Shown piece by piece: positions 17,894-24,266 of a DNA stretch of 53,974 bases. Origin of the DNA: SAR324 cluster bacterium (lineage in GTDB: Bacteria > SAR324 > NAC60-12); assembly GCA_028282505.1 (NCBI GenBank), contig JANQHV010000554.1, positions 1 through 53,974 of the forward strand, given 5' to 3'. A program made the translations under genes and the position numbers. Under the pieces are notes generated by a model. It was not told the origin of the DNA. It was given only the letters and a program-made list of their open reading frames with translations, and ran no database searches. How positions within the stretch are numbered: the first letter of the stretch is position 1; each line of letters starts with the position of its first letter.

Positions 17894-18901
17894 ATGGCCA
17901 ACGAACTGAGACAAATCAGCGAATCAGAACTCCAGGAAATCCTGAATAAGCATGAGGAGTGGCTGGAGTCTAAGCAAACAAAAGGCGAGCAAGCTGATCT
18001 CATTGAAGCCAATCTCAGTTACACCGATCCCACTGGTGCCGATCTCAGGAAAGCCAATCTCACTGGTGCCAATCTCATTGAAGCCGATCTCACTGGTGCC
18101 AATCTCAGGGGAGCCAATCTCAGGGGAGCCTATCTCATTGAAGCCGATCTCAGGGAAACCGATCTTTTTGAAGCCGATCTCAAGGGAGCCAATCTCAGGG
18201 GAGCCAATCTCAGTGAAGTCAATCTCAGTGAAGTCAATCTCAGTGAAGTCAATCTCAGTGAAGCCCATCTCTGGAACACTATTTTTGCTGATGTGGATCT
18301 TCGAGAAGTGAAGAGGCTTGAAACTGTCAAGCACCGTGGACCATCTACCATAGGACTTGATACCATTTATCGATCACAAGGAAAGATTCCCGAAGTGTTT
18401 TTGAGAGGCTGCGGGGTTCCTGATAACTTTATTGAATACATGCACTCGCTCACTGGATCAGCGATTGAGTTTTATTCCTGCTTTATCAGTTACTCCAGCA
18501 AGGATGAGGATTTTGCACAACGGCTTCATGCGGATTTACAGCAAAAAGGAGTCCGTTGTTGGTTTGCACCAGAAGACATGAAAATAGGTGATAAAATACG
18601 ACAAACCATCACAGATTCTATTCGAGTGCATGACAAACTCTTGTTGATCCTTTCTGACAATTCTGTAGAAAGTGAATGGGTTGAAGATGAGGTAGAAGAC
18701 GCTCTGGAACAAGAAAAGAAACGTAATGGTAAACCAAATGTTTTATTTCCAGTTCGTATCGACGATACAGTAATGAACACGAATCATGCTTTTGCCGCTA
18801 AAATACGTCGAACTCGTCACATTGGCGATTTTACCAATTGGAAAAACCATGATTCGTACCAAAAAGGGTTTGATCGATTGTTACGAGATTTGAAAGCCTA
18901 A
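17894..18901 (+). CDS. pentapeptide-repeat protein with C-terminal TIR domain
   Basis: A 335-residue protein. Residues 1-33 are a header (ELQEILNKHEEWLES) common to bacterial pentapeptide proteins. Residues about 35-150 are A(D/N)LxxA-type repeats predicted to form a right-handed beta-helix. A linker (DTIYRSQGKIPEVFLRGCG) leads to a TIR domain from about residue 195 (CFISYSSKDEDFAQRL, KGVRCWFAPEDMKIGDKI). Glu266 in SEWVEDE aligns with the catalytic glutamate of NAD-cleaving TIR domains such as SARM1. ATG 17894 (MANELR) is chosen over a TTG 12 bases upstream by comparison with the paralogues. TIR NADases often act in antiphage defence; that role is inferred. The strongly repetitive coding DNA keeps several other frames open, which are shadows. 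Confidence 0.88.
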   Translation: MANELRQISESELQEILNKHEEWLESKQTKGEQADLIEANLSYTDPTGADLRKANLTGANLIEADLTGANLRGANLRGAYLIEADLRETDLFEADLKGANLRGANLSEVNLSEVNLSEVNLSEAHLWNTIFADVDLREVKRLETVKHRGPSTIGLDTIYRSQGKIPEVFLRGCGVPDNFIEYMHSLTGSAIEFYSCFISYSSKDEDFAQRLHADLQQKGVRCWFAPEDMKIGDKIRQTITDSIRVHDKLLLILSDNSVESEWVEDEVEDALEQEKKRNGKPNVLFPVRIDDTVMNTNHAFAAKIRRTRHIGDFTNWKNHDSYQKGFDRLLRDLKA

Positions 18902-18924
18902 TGAACAAATTCAGCAGTGCTTGC

Positions 18925-19026
18925 ACCTGCTGGAATTTTATGATTAGGCGGGGTAAGGCAATAACTTGTGGTGAGTGGTACAAGTTGATACAGTGGCGGT
19001 ATTGATAACCGTTGCTGTAGAGGATA
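18925..19026 (+). repeat. inter-module repeat, copy B
   Basis: The best preserved copy, lying between the TIR gene stop and the HTH gene. It also has an AACTTGT/ACAAGTT inverted pair at 18963-18986 upstream of the leader hairpin. The block TTGATAACCGTTG at its end pairs with CAACGGTTATCAA at 19312-19324 beyond the HTH gene. Confidence 0.8.
18991..19017 (+). promoter_or_regulatory. leader hairpin, copy B
   Basis: CAGTGGCGGT (18991-19000) pairs with ACCGTTGCTG (19008-19017) over all ten positions, with three G-T pairs that would be stable only in rightward RNA. It ends 26 bases before the HTH start codon at 19043. Confidence 0.6.
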
Positions 19027-19042
19027 GATGAGGAAAAAGTAT

Positions 19043-19261
19043 ATGACCGTTGAAGAGTTAACTGTATTCACAAAAGAAAAAGTAAAACAAGCTGGCATGA
19101 CTCAAGTGTTTTTGGCGCAAGAATTGGGAGTAACTAAAGCGACGATCAACCATGCTCTGAATCGTGCTCAATCTCAATATAATGGAACGCGGGCTAAAAT
19201 CCTTAAGCACTTGGGATATAAATTGAGCGATCCTGCTTACACGGTCGAGAAGGTATATTGA
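19043..19261 (+). CDS. small XRE-like HTH protein, module B
   Basis: A 72-residue protein consisting almost only of a Cro/CI-type helix-turn-helix: VFLAQELGVTKATINHALNR is the HTH core, followed by a conserved K(I/V)L..(L/F)GY segment. It is homologous over its length to the 71-residue protein at 20874-21089. Start 19043 is preferred over ATG 19028 because GAGGA lies eight bases before it and because the paralogue aligns from this methionine (MTVEELT with MDIQELT). A sigma70-like promoter and the pentapeptide gene follow, so it is a likely local regulator of that gene. Confidence 0.78.
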   Translation: MTVEELTVFTKEKVKQAGMTQVFLAQELGVTKATINHALNRAQSQYNGTRAKILKHLGYKLSDPAYTVEKVY

Positions 19262-19279
19262 TTTAGCTTACTTTAGAGC

Positions 19280-19308
19280 TTGACATGTATATCAAATTAA
19301 CCTACTTT
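19280..19308 (+). promoter_or_regulatory. sigma70-like promoter of pentapeptide gene B
   Basis: TTGACA at 19280-19285, a 17-base spacer and TACTTT at 19303-19308. The imperfect palindrome TTGACAT-GT-ATATCAA (one mismatch per arm pair) covers the -35 box and could be a repressor site for the HTH protein encoded immediately upstream. Confidence 0.5.
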
Positions 19309-19309
19309 T

Positions 19310-19441
19310 AATCAACGGTTATCAAAAATCACCTGAGACACAACGGCACTCACTTAAGAGTACGCTATGAGGAAACGGTGGGTGGTGAAATTCAGTATAT
19401 TCATAAATGAATGTTGAGATTCACTCAACTTGGAAACTAAA
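19310..19441 (+). repeat. pentapeptide-gene leader repeat, copy 2
   Basis: Near-identical to 17763-17893, including CACAACGGCACTCA, the GTACGCTATGAGGAAACGG block and the approach to the ATG. The copies differ by only a few bases, much less than the proteins they precede, suggesting recent duplication or conversion of leader plus header. Confidence 0.8.
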
Positions 19442-20656
19442 ATGGCCAACGAACTGAGAAAAATCAGCGAAGACGAACTCCAGGAAATCCTGAAGAAGCA
19501 TGAGGAGTGGAGAGGTTCTTTTGGAGGCATAGGCGAAAAAGCCGATCTCCGTGGAGCGGATCTCCGTGGAGCGGATCTCCGTGGAGCCAAGCTTAGTTAC
19601 TCCGATCTCAGTGGAGCCGATCTCACTGAAGCTAATCTCAATAGAGCCGATCTCAGTTACGCCAATCTCGCTGGAGCCGATCTCAGTTACGCTGGTCTCA
19701 CTGGAGCCAATTTCTTTGGAGCCAGTTTCTTTGAAGCCGATCTCACTGGAGCCAAGCTTAGTTCCTCCGATCTCAGTGGAGCCCAGCTCCTTAGTACCAA
19801 GCTCATTGGAGCCAATCTTGTTCTAACAAAGTTTAATGAAACGCTTATTGAACGTGTAGACTTTACTGGCGCAAAATTAAACCTTTTATCACTCCAAGGA
19901 GTTAAGTTTGGTTCAATTAAAAGTTGGGAAAATGCATCTTTCAAACAAGTGACTGTCGATCAGGAAGTCTACAATACCATTCCCTATAACTTGAAAGAGA
20001 AGTACAAGGACACGTTGGTGGTGAGTAATGTGATAGTGGATAAGGAAGGGGTGAAGGCTTCCTTTGAGTTTCCTAAGCATCTAAGAACCGCTTGTGAGCA
20101 ATATTTGATGTATTTCGGGGAATTTTTGAAAGATTTGGGAACTTCGGCTGACGTCACCGTAAGAAAAAAAGGCCAAGAAACATTATTCTCAGTGATTCCC
20201 GAAAAGCAGGAAAAAGCATTAGAAAAAATTAAAGATGCGTTATCATTCTATATTGGACTAACCATTGTTCCAGAAGATGAGATTCATATTGAACAAACAG
20301 AAGATCTAAGACAACAAATTTCGTTGAGTCGGCTTAAAGCTGAATATCACGATCTTAAAAAGAAAATTGAATCCAATGACGCAGAAAACGCGGCATTACA
20401 AATTGCGGTCAATGCTTTACAAGATAATGTTAAAATGAGCAAGGAAGCTCTCAGTGCTGTAATTTTGTTGTCTTTTAAGTCCATTGAAAAACAGGGCAAA
20501 AAAGAAGATAGCGAGAAGTTTCTAGAAGATGCGATCAAATTAACAAAATTGAGATTGCCAGGGGTCGAAATCGATTTACCTAAAGTGGTCGAGCAAAGTC
20601 GAAGGTTATTGCATCTCGACAAGAAGCCATCTACTCGAAAGAAAAAGGTGAAATAA
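19442..20656 (+). CDS. pentapeptide-repeat protein with uncharacterised C-terminal domain and coiled coil, module B
   Basis: A 404-residue protein. Header MANELRKISEDELQEILKK (1-25); pentapeptide repeats about 33-150 (DLRGADLRGADLRGA onward); a domain of about 115 residues near 175-290 (NLKEKYKDTLVV, FEFPKHLRTACEQYLMYF, ETLFSVIP); a coiled coil about 290-345; and a basic tail (TRKKKVK). The C-terminal domain is shared with the module C protein at roughly 50 percent identity, and I do not recognise it. ATG 19442 is chosen by comparison with the paralogues; a TTG 12 bases upstream is in frame. No enzymatic motif is visible, so the domain may be an adaptor or sensor exchanged for TIR in the module A protein. 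Confidence 0.8.
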   Translation: MANELRKISEDELQEILKKHEEWRGSFGGIGEKADLRGADLRGADLRGAKLSYSDLSGADLTEANLNRADLSYANLAGADLSYAGLTGANFFGASFFEADLTGAKLSSSDLSGAQLLSTKLIGANLVLTKFNETLIERVDFTGAKLNLLSLQGVKFGSIKSWENASFKQVTVDQEVYNTIPYNLKEKYKDTLVVSNVIVDKEGVKASFEFPKHLRTACEQYLMYFGEFLKDLGTSADVTVRKKGQETLFSVIPEKQEKALEKIKDALSFYIGLTIVPEDEIHIEQTEDLRQQISLSRLKAEYHDLKKKIESNDAENAALQIAVNALQDNVKMSKEALSAVILLSFKSIEKQGKKEDSEKFLEDAIKLTKLRLPGVEIDLPKVVEQSRRLLHLDKKPSTRKKKVK

Positions 20657-20666
20657 TAACGAGATC

Positions 20667-20766
20667 ACCTGCTGAACCATGTCGCGCAGTATGAACCCGA
20701 TATAGGGCCTCTATTTATTTTATCATAGATAGGTTAAATATATGTCCGCATATGGTTCAGACAGGT
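20667..20766. repeat. inverted-repeat-bounded insertion in the module C spacer
   Basis: ACCTGCTGAACCAT (20667-20680) and ATGGTTCAGACAGGT (20752-20766) are inverse complements apart from one extra base. Compared with copies A and B of the inter-module repeat, the sequence between CCTGCTG and the following TGGATTGGCTGATTAGG is extra here. It is therefore probably a small (about 90 base) palindromic element inserted into the spacer. It encodes nothing. Confidence 0.5.
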
Positions 20767-20775
20767 GGATTGGCT

Positions 20776-20856
20776 GATTAGGTGACAGGTAGGCAATAGC
20801 TTGTGGTAGGCAGTAGGCTTTGGTACAGTGGCGATTATTAATCGTCACTGGAGTGA
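20776..20856 (+). repeat. inter-module repeat, copy C (diverged)
   Basis: The most diverged copy: GATTAGG, GGCAATAGCTTGTGGT and TACAGTGGCGAT align with copy B, while TTGATAACCG is replaced. The hairpin of the leader is kept despite the base changes. The HTH gene follows. Confidence 0.65.
20826..20850 (+). promoter_or_regulatory. leader hairpin, copy C
   Basis: CAGTGGCGATT (20826-20836) pairs with AATCGTCACTG (20840-20850) over all 11 positions around ATT, with a single G-T pair. Relative to copy B, one pair changed from G-C to A-T on both sides and two wobble pairs became Watson-Crick. It ends 23 bases before the ATG at 20874. Confidence 0.6.
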
Positions 20857-20873
20857 ATATGGAAGAAAAAATA

Positions 20874-21089
20874 ATGGACATTCAAGAATTAACCGATTTT
20901 GCCAATGAGTTGTTTGAAAAGTCAGGAAAGACCAAGGTTGCTTTTGCTGAAGAATTAGGTATTTCTCGCACAAATCTATATAAAGCCCTGACTGAGCCTA
21001 ATCCGTCATACGTGGCAACCAAAGAAAAAGTCTTGAATGCCTTTGGTTACGGTCTGCATGGGACAAAGTATAGTGTAGTTAAACTGTAA
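20874..21089 (+). CDS. small XRE-like HTH protein, module C
   Basis: A 71-residue Cro/CI-type protein. KVAFAEELGISRTNLYKALT is the helix-turn-helix, followed by KEKVLNAFGYGLHG. It aligns end to end with the module B protein. ATG 20874 matches the paralogue start and has GGAAG upstream; ATG 20859 (preceded by GGAG) would add five residues and is also possible. Its stop overlaps the first of two tandem operator-like palindromes, so the protein probably binds just downstream of its own gene to control the pentapeptide gene. Confidence 0.78.
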   Translation: MDIQELTDFANELFEKSGKTKVAFAEELGISRTNLYKALTEPNPSYVATKEKVLNAFGYGLHGTKYSVVKL

Positions 21090-21142
21090 TCTAAAAAAGA
21101 TTTCAAAATAACTTGACAGTATAATCTAATATAGATTACATT
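21087..21142 (+). promoter_or_regulatory. promoter with two palindromic operators before pentapeptide gene C
   Basis: The -35 box is TTGACA at 21113-21118 and the -10 box TACATT at 21137-21142 (18-base spacer). Between them lies a perfect palindrome, TAATCTA-ATA-TAGATTA (21122-21138). A second, imperfect copy (TAATCTA-AAA-AAGATTT, 21087-21103) lies 35 bases upstream. This is the layout of a repressor-controlled promoter. Confidence 0.65.
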
Positions 21143-21214
21143 AAAAACAGCAGATACGGAAATCCAACACGGAAGTTTTATAAAGTAATTCAGATGAACA
21201 AATAACTGAGCACT

Positions 21215-22324
21215 ATGTTCGACAAACTGACACACATCAACAAAAACGAACTCCAGGAAATCCTGAAGAAGCATGAGGAGTGGTTGGAGTCTGGCTACAA
21301 AAAAGGTGAAAGAGCCAATCTCAGTGGAGCCAAGCTCAGTTACATCAATCTCAGTGGAGCCAATCTCAGTGGAGCCAAGCTCAGAGAAGCCAATCTCAGT
21401 GGAACCGATCTCAGTAAAGCCAAGCTCAGTGACGCCGATCTCAGAGAAGCCGATCTCAGTAAAGCCAAGCTCAGTGACGCCTATCTCAGGAAAGCCAATC
21501 TCATTGAAGCCAATCTCACTGAAGCCGATCTCAGAGAAGCCGATATACATAATGCTACTTTTTCAAATGCTAATTTAGAGCGTGCTAATTTTCAACAAGT
21601 GAAATGCATCTCTATTGGGAATTGGGCGGGAGCTCAGTGTCATGGCACGATCATGGATGGGTATCTTTATCAAAAGCTCCAAAATGACTTGAAAGAGAAG
21701 TACAAAGACACGTTGGTGGTGAATAATGTGATAGTGGATCAGGAAGGGGTGAACGCTTTCTTTGAGTTTCCTGAAGATATCCGAACCGCTTGTGAAGAAT
21801 ACTTGATGTATTTTAGGCAATTTTTGAAAGACCAGGCTCTCACAGCAGAGGTCATGGTTAAAAATGAGGGAAAGAGCACGCTGTTTTCTGTGAAGCCTTC
21901 AGATAGGGGTGAAGCGCTGGAAAAGGTTCAAGAAGCACTGGGGATTTATCTAAATTTGCCTCAAGCATCGGAAAGCGACCTAAAAGTTCTAGAAGAGACA
22001 AATTTTAAGCAGCATATGGCCTTGGTTCGTTTGAAGCAAAAATGCCAGATGTTTAAATCACAGGCTGAAGTTTTTCAAAGTGAAGCCAATACCTTGAAAG
22101 AGTTGGTAAAAACCAAAGAGGAAGTTGTCAGAGCAAAGCAACAGACGATTGATATTGTCCAACATGACTTGAAGCTAATTCTGTCTTATTCTTTGCAATA
22201 TGTCAAAATCCATGGAAAACAGCAGAATCGGCAATCGTTTTTGGCAACCGTTGCTCAAAAAGTTGCAGCACCCGCACTCAAGCGGATTGTTGATAAATCA
22301 TTAAAGGCATTGCCTGAAGCCTAA
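21215..22324 (+). CDS. pentapeptide-repeat protein with uncharacterised C-terminal domain and coiled coil, module C
   Basis: A 369-residue protein built like the module B protein. Header with KNELQEILKKHEEWLES (about 10-26); pentapeptide repeats about 33-125 (ANLSGAKLSYINLSGANL and so on); shared domain about 145-260 (DLKEKYKDTLVVNNVIVD, FEFPEDIRTACEEYLMYF, STLFSVKP); and a coiled coil about 265-320 (RLKQKCQMFKSQAEVFQSEA). The extreme N-terminus (MFDKLTHIN) differs from MANELR in the others, and the 150-base leader repeat is absent, so only the header DNA from the ELQEIL codons onward is conserved. A regulated promoter lies about 75 bases upstream and a strong hairpin 16 bases after the stop. 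Confidence 0.8.
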   Translation: MFDKLTHINKNELQEILKKHEEWLESGYKKGERANLSGAKLSYINLSGANLSGAKLREANLSGTDLSKAKLSDADLREADLSKAKLSDAYLRKANLIEANLTEADLREADIHNATFSNANLERANFQQVKCISIGNWAGAQCHGTIMDGYLYQKLQNDLKEKYKDTLVVNNVIVDQEGVNAFFEFPEDIRTACEEYLMYFRQFLKDQALTAEVMVKNEGKSTLFSVKPSDRGEALEKVQEALGIYLNLPQASESDLKVLEETNFKQHMALVRLKQKCQMFKSQAEVFQSEANTLKELVKTKEEVVRAKQQTIDIVQHDLKLILSYSLQYVKIHGKQQNRQSFLATVAQKVAAPALKRIVDKSLKALPEA

Positions 22325-22339
22325 TAAACAATTATACAG

Positions 22340-22375
22340 ATCCGCATAATATTACAAATTGAGTGTTATACGGAT
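22340..22375 (+). terminator. strong hairpin after pentapeptide gene C
   Basis: A 14-position stem (ATCCGCATAATATT against AGTGTTATACGGAT) with one mismatch and two G-T pairs, and an eight-base loop, begins 16 bases after the stop. It is followed by an A-run, not a T-run, on this strand, so it may stabilise the 3' end rather than terminate transcription by itself. Confidence 0.45.
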
Positions 22376-22653
22376 AAAAAATGATCAAAATTTCAAAAAT
22401 ATAATCTTTTTAGTATGAGATATACAGGACATTATCAAAGAAAATGTCTCAGAAACGATCAGGGCGGTATTATTCAAACCAGAGGACATAATACGAATTA
22501 ATTTTTTTCCAGTCACTTGCACTTTCAGAACCTGTATTGTCCTGCTTTAAGTGGATAGTCCGTTTCAACCAAGTGAAAATTACTTATGTTTCTTTGTCTA
22601 ACCTAAACTGTCAATAAAATAATATTTTAAAGTTAATTTAGAAAGGAAAAAAT
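22376..22653. other. AT-rich intergenic stretch
   Basis: No gene, repeat or clear promoter is seen between the terminator-like hairpin and the next small gene. The only clear signal is the AGAAAGGA ribosome binding site just before 22654. Confidence 0.4.
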
Positions 22654-22911
22654 ATGGAAAAAGCACGACTAACGAAACCCGAAATCAGTAAAAAGATAGA
22701 GAACAATACCACCATTCTTTCAGCACTTCGTCATTTGACCAAATGCCTTGGAGAGGAGGGAATAGAAGACAATGAAGAGGTGATTTCCACAATGGAGGCT
22801 TTATTTTTTTATCTGGAGCACCAATTTGAGAAGATCCAATATGACGTACTTCGTCTTCATACCGTTACTGTTTCTCCCGGAGAAGGATTTGATCCAACTC
22901 AACAATCGTGA
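22654..22911 (+). CDS. small acidic hypothetical protein
   Basis: An 85-residue, probably all-helical soluble protein (LSALRHLTKCLGEEGIEDN, then STMEALFFYLEHQFEKIQ). I recognise no family. A strong ribosome binding site (AGAAAGGA) eight bases before ATG and balanced codon use suggest a real gene. It is followed 44 bases later by another small gene of similar style, so the two may form an operon. Location at the right flank of the pentapeptide array is the only context. Confidence 0.55.
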   Translation: MEKARLTKPEISKKIENNTTILSALRHLTKCLGEEGIEDNEEVISTMEALFFYLEHQFEKIQYDVLRLHTVTVSPGEGFDPTQQS

Positions 22912-22955
22912 ATGACACCATTTAGTATTTATTCTCAACTCCAACGGAGATGACC

Positions 22956-23243
22956 ATGTTTGACACTTTTCAGGAACATCCATCCCAAGATTCCGGCGCT
23001 GCTGATTGGACTGCTATTTATGATGAGTTGGATGAATTCAGTGATTATTGTTGTTTTTTGTGTGATGCTTACGCCCTTATTGTCACTCGCTCCGAAGATG
23101 AGGTCATCGGAGAGAGAACCATCAGTGGAATCCGACGTTCTGCCAATTGGATGAAAGAGCGGCTAGAAGAAATCAATGCCAAATTCAGAAAAGCACAGGA
23201 ACAATCTTGTGAGGAAACAAACAAGAAAAAAGACACAATGTAA
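22956..23243 (+). CDS. small hypothetical protein
   Basis: A 95-residue soluble protein with a helical middle (DWTAIYDELDEFSDYCCFLC) and a charged C-terminal helix (NWMKERLEEINAKFRKAQ). GGAG six bases upstream favours ATG 22956; an ATG six bases earlier (22950) overlaps that site and is less likely. No family recognised. The (W)xxxYDELDEFxxYCxFLCDAY pattern resembles small helical proteins of accessory regions, but I can assign no function. Confidence 0.5.
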   Translation: MFDTFQEHPSQDSGAADWTAIYDELDEFSDYCCFLCDAYALIVTRSEDEVIGERTISGIRRSANWMKERLEEINAKFRKAQEQSCEETNKKKDTM

Positions 23244-23620
23244 ATTCCCCACCTCATATTCCCCATTTCTCTATTGATGTTTCACTGTGAGGATGCTAGC
23301 TAAAATTTAGTATTTCTCACAGATGAAACGCAAATCAATTGACTATCATTTCTTGACTCAAGGTCTGTGATAGAAATCAAGAAAATCAGAAATTTTTGCG
23401 AACAAACACATTCACACAGACCTGGAACCTTGCGCTTTTTTGCCAGTTTTTAGGAAATTTAAGTCGTTCGCTTTTTTGTCATGATGTGGCAAAATCACGG
23501 TACTATAGTGAAAATAATTTGAATCTAACAACACGCTGCGAGGGAATTGCCTATATTGTACTTCGACAATCCCCAGAGCGCAGTGCTATCCAGCTAAGGA
23601 TGTAACTTTTTCCAAAATTA
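23244..23620. other. intergenic stretch without recognisable features
   Basis: A 69-codon open frame at 23396-23605 lacks a ribosome binding site and has a random-looking composition (many Arg, Ser, Cys), so it is not annotated. No palindrome or repeat shared with the rest of the window was noticed. Confidence 0.4.
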
Positions 23621-24133
23621 ATGAGTAATCAAATGAAACAATTGTCAATATTTTTAATTTCTATATACTTTTTTATCCTATCAGGTTGCTTTGCAGTTGA
23701 GACAAATTCAGATGAAAATGAATTTGTCACGTTTCAAATTCCTATCAACAAAGCCATTTTTTCAGAAAAAGCTGTATTAAATGTCAGATTGTATACAGAA
23801 GAACAATTGAAGATATTGGAAGAACAAGATTCCTGCTTTATTTCATATGACCAACAAAATGGAGAAAAAATCTCTTGTCCTGATGGCGTTGAATACCAAA
23901 AAATAATCCCGGAAGAATTTACATTCTTTATTCAGGATATTGAGAACCAGATTGAGGTTAAAAGTGTTTTTATTCAAACCGGGAAAAAATATCGCTTATT
24001 GGTCACCGGTCTGTACAACGATAATTGTAATACAACATCAGGTGGTATTATAGCAATTGCTCGTAGTGAAACAATCAAATTAGATGAACTATTTTGGATA
24101 ACGACAGCGATAGGATGCTTCTCAAATGGTTAA
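23621..24133 (+). CDS. small lipoprotein, unknown function
   Basis: A 170-residue protein with a type II signal peptide: lysine at residue 6, hydrophobic core IFLISIYFFI and lipobox LSGC, with the modified cysteine at residue 23. The mature domain is rich in beta-strand pattern and contains four further cysteines (DSCFIS, ISCPDG, DNCNTT, IGCFSNG), which could form disulfides in the periplasm. ATG 23633 would shorten the n-region by four residues and is equally possible. No family recognised. It is probably anchored to a membrane on the periplasmic side. Confidence 0.65.
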   Translation: MSNQMKQLSIFLISIYFFILSGCFAVETNSDENEFVTFQIPINKAIFSEKAVLNVRLYTEEQLKILEEQDSCFISYDQQNGEKISCPDGVEYQKIIPEEFTFFIQDIENQIEVKSVFIQTGKKYRLLVTGLYNDNCNTTSGGIIAIARSETIKLDELFWITTAIGCFSNG

Positions 24134-24266
24134 CAATTGGGTAGAGGCCGACCGGATGGGTAGCACATTTTTCCACAATTCTGGCGAATTATAGGTACGT
24201 TACTTTTGTATAAGCCTATGTTCCCATTTAGCAAATCGCGCAAGCGTTCGGCCGGAGATAACTATC

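Noticed and set aside
18000..18270. Short tandem DNA repeats that at first look like a CRISPR or satellite array
   Set aside because: The period is 15 bases without spacers, and it encodes A(D/N)LxxA pentapeptides in one frame.
17299..20856. Inter-module repeats as integron attC sites with gene cassettes
   Set aside because: Small genes between palindromic repeats suggested cassettes, but the repeats lack RYYYAAC/GTTRRRY core sites at their ends, and no integrase is present. The hairpin pairing uses G-T wobble, which favours RNA.
17924..21578. Long open frames on both strands over the pentapeptide genes (for example leftward frames rich in EIGF/EIGS, rightward frames rich in KPIS/EPIS)
   Set aside because: They follow directly from the 15-base coding periodicity of the pentapeptide repeats. 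They have no ribosome binding sites and a nonsensical repetitive composition.
23396..23605. 69-codon open frame
   Set aside because: No ribosome binding site, random-looking composition and no homology that I recognise.
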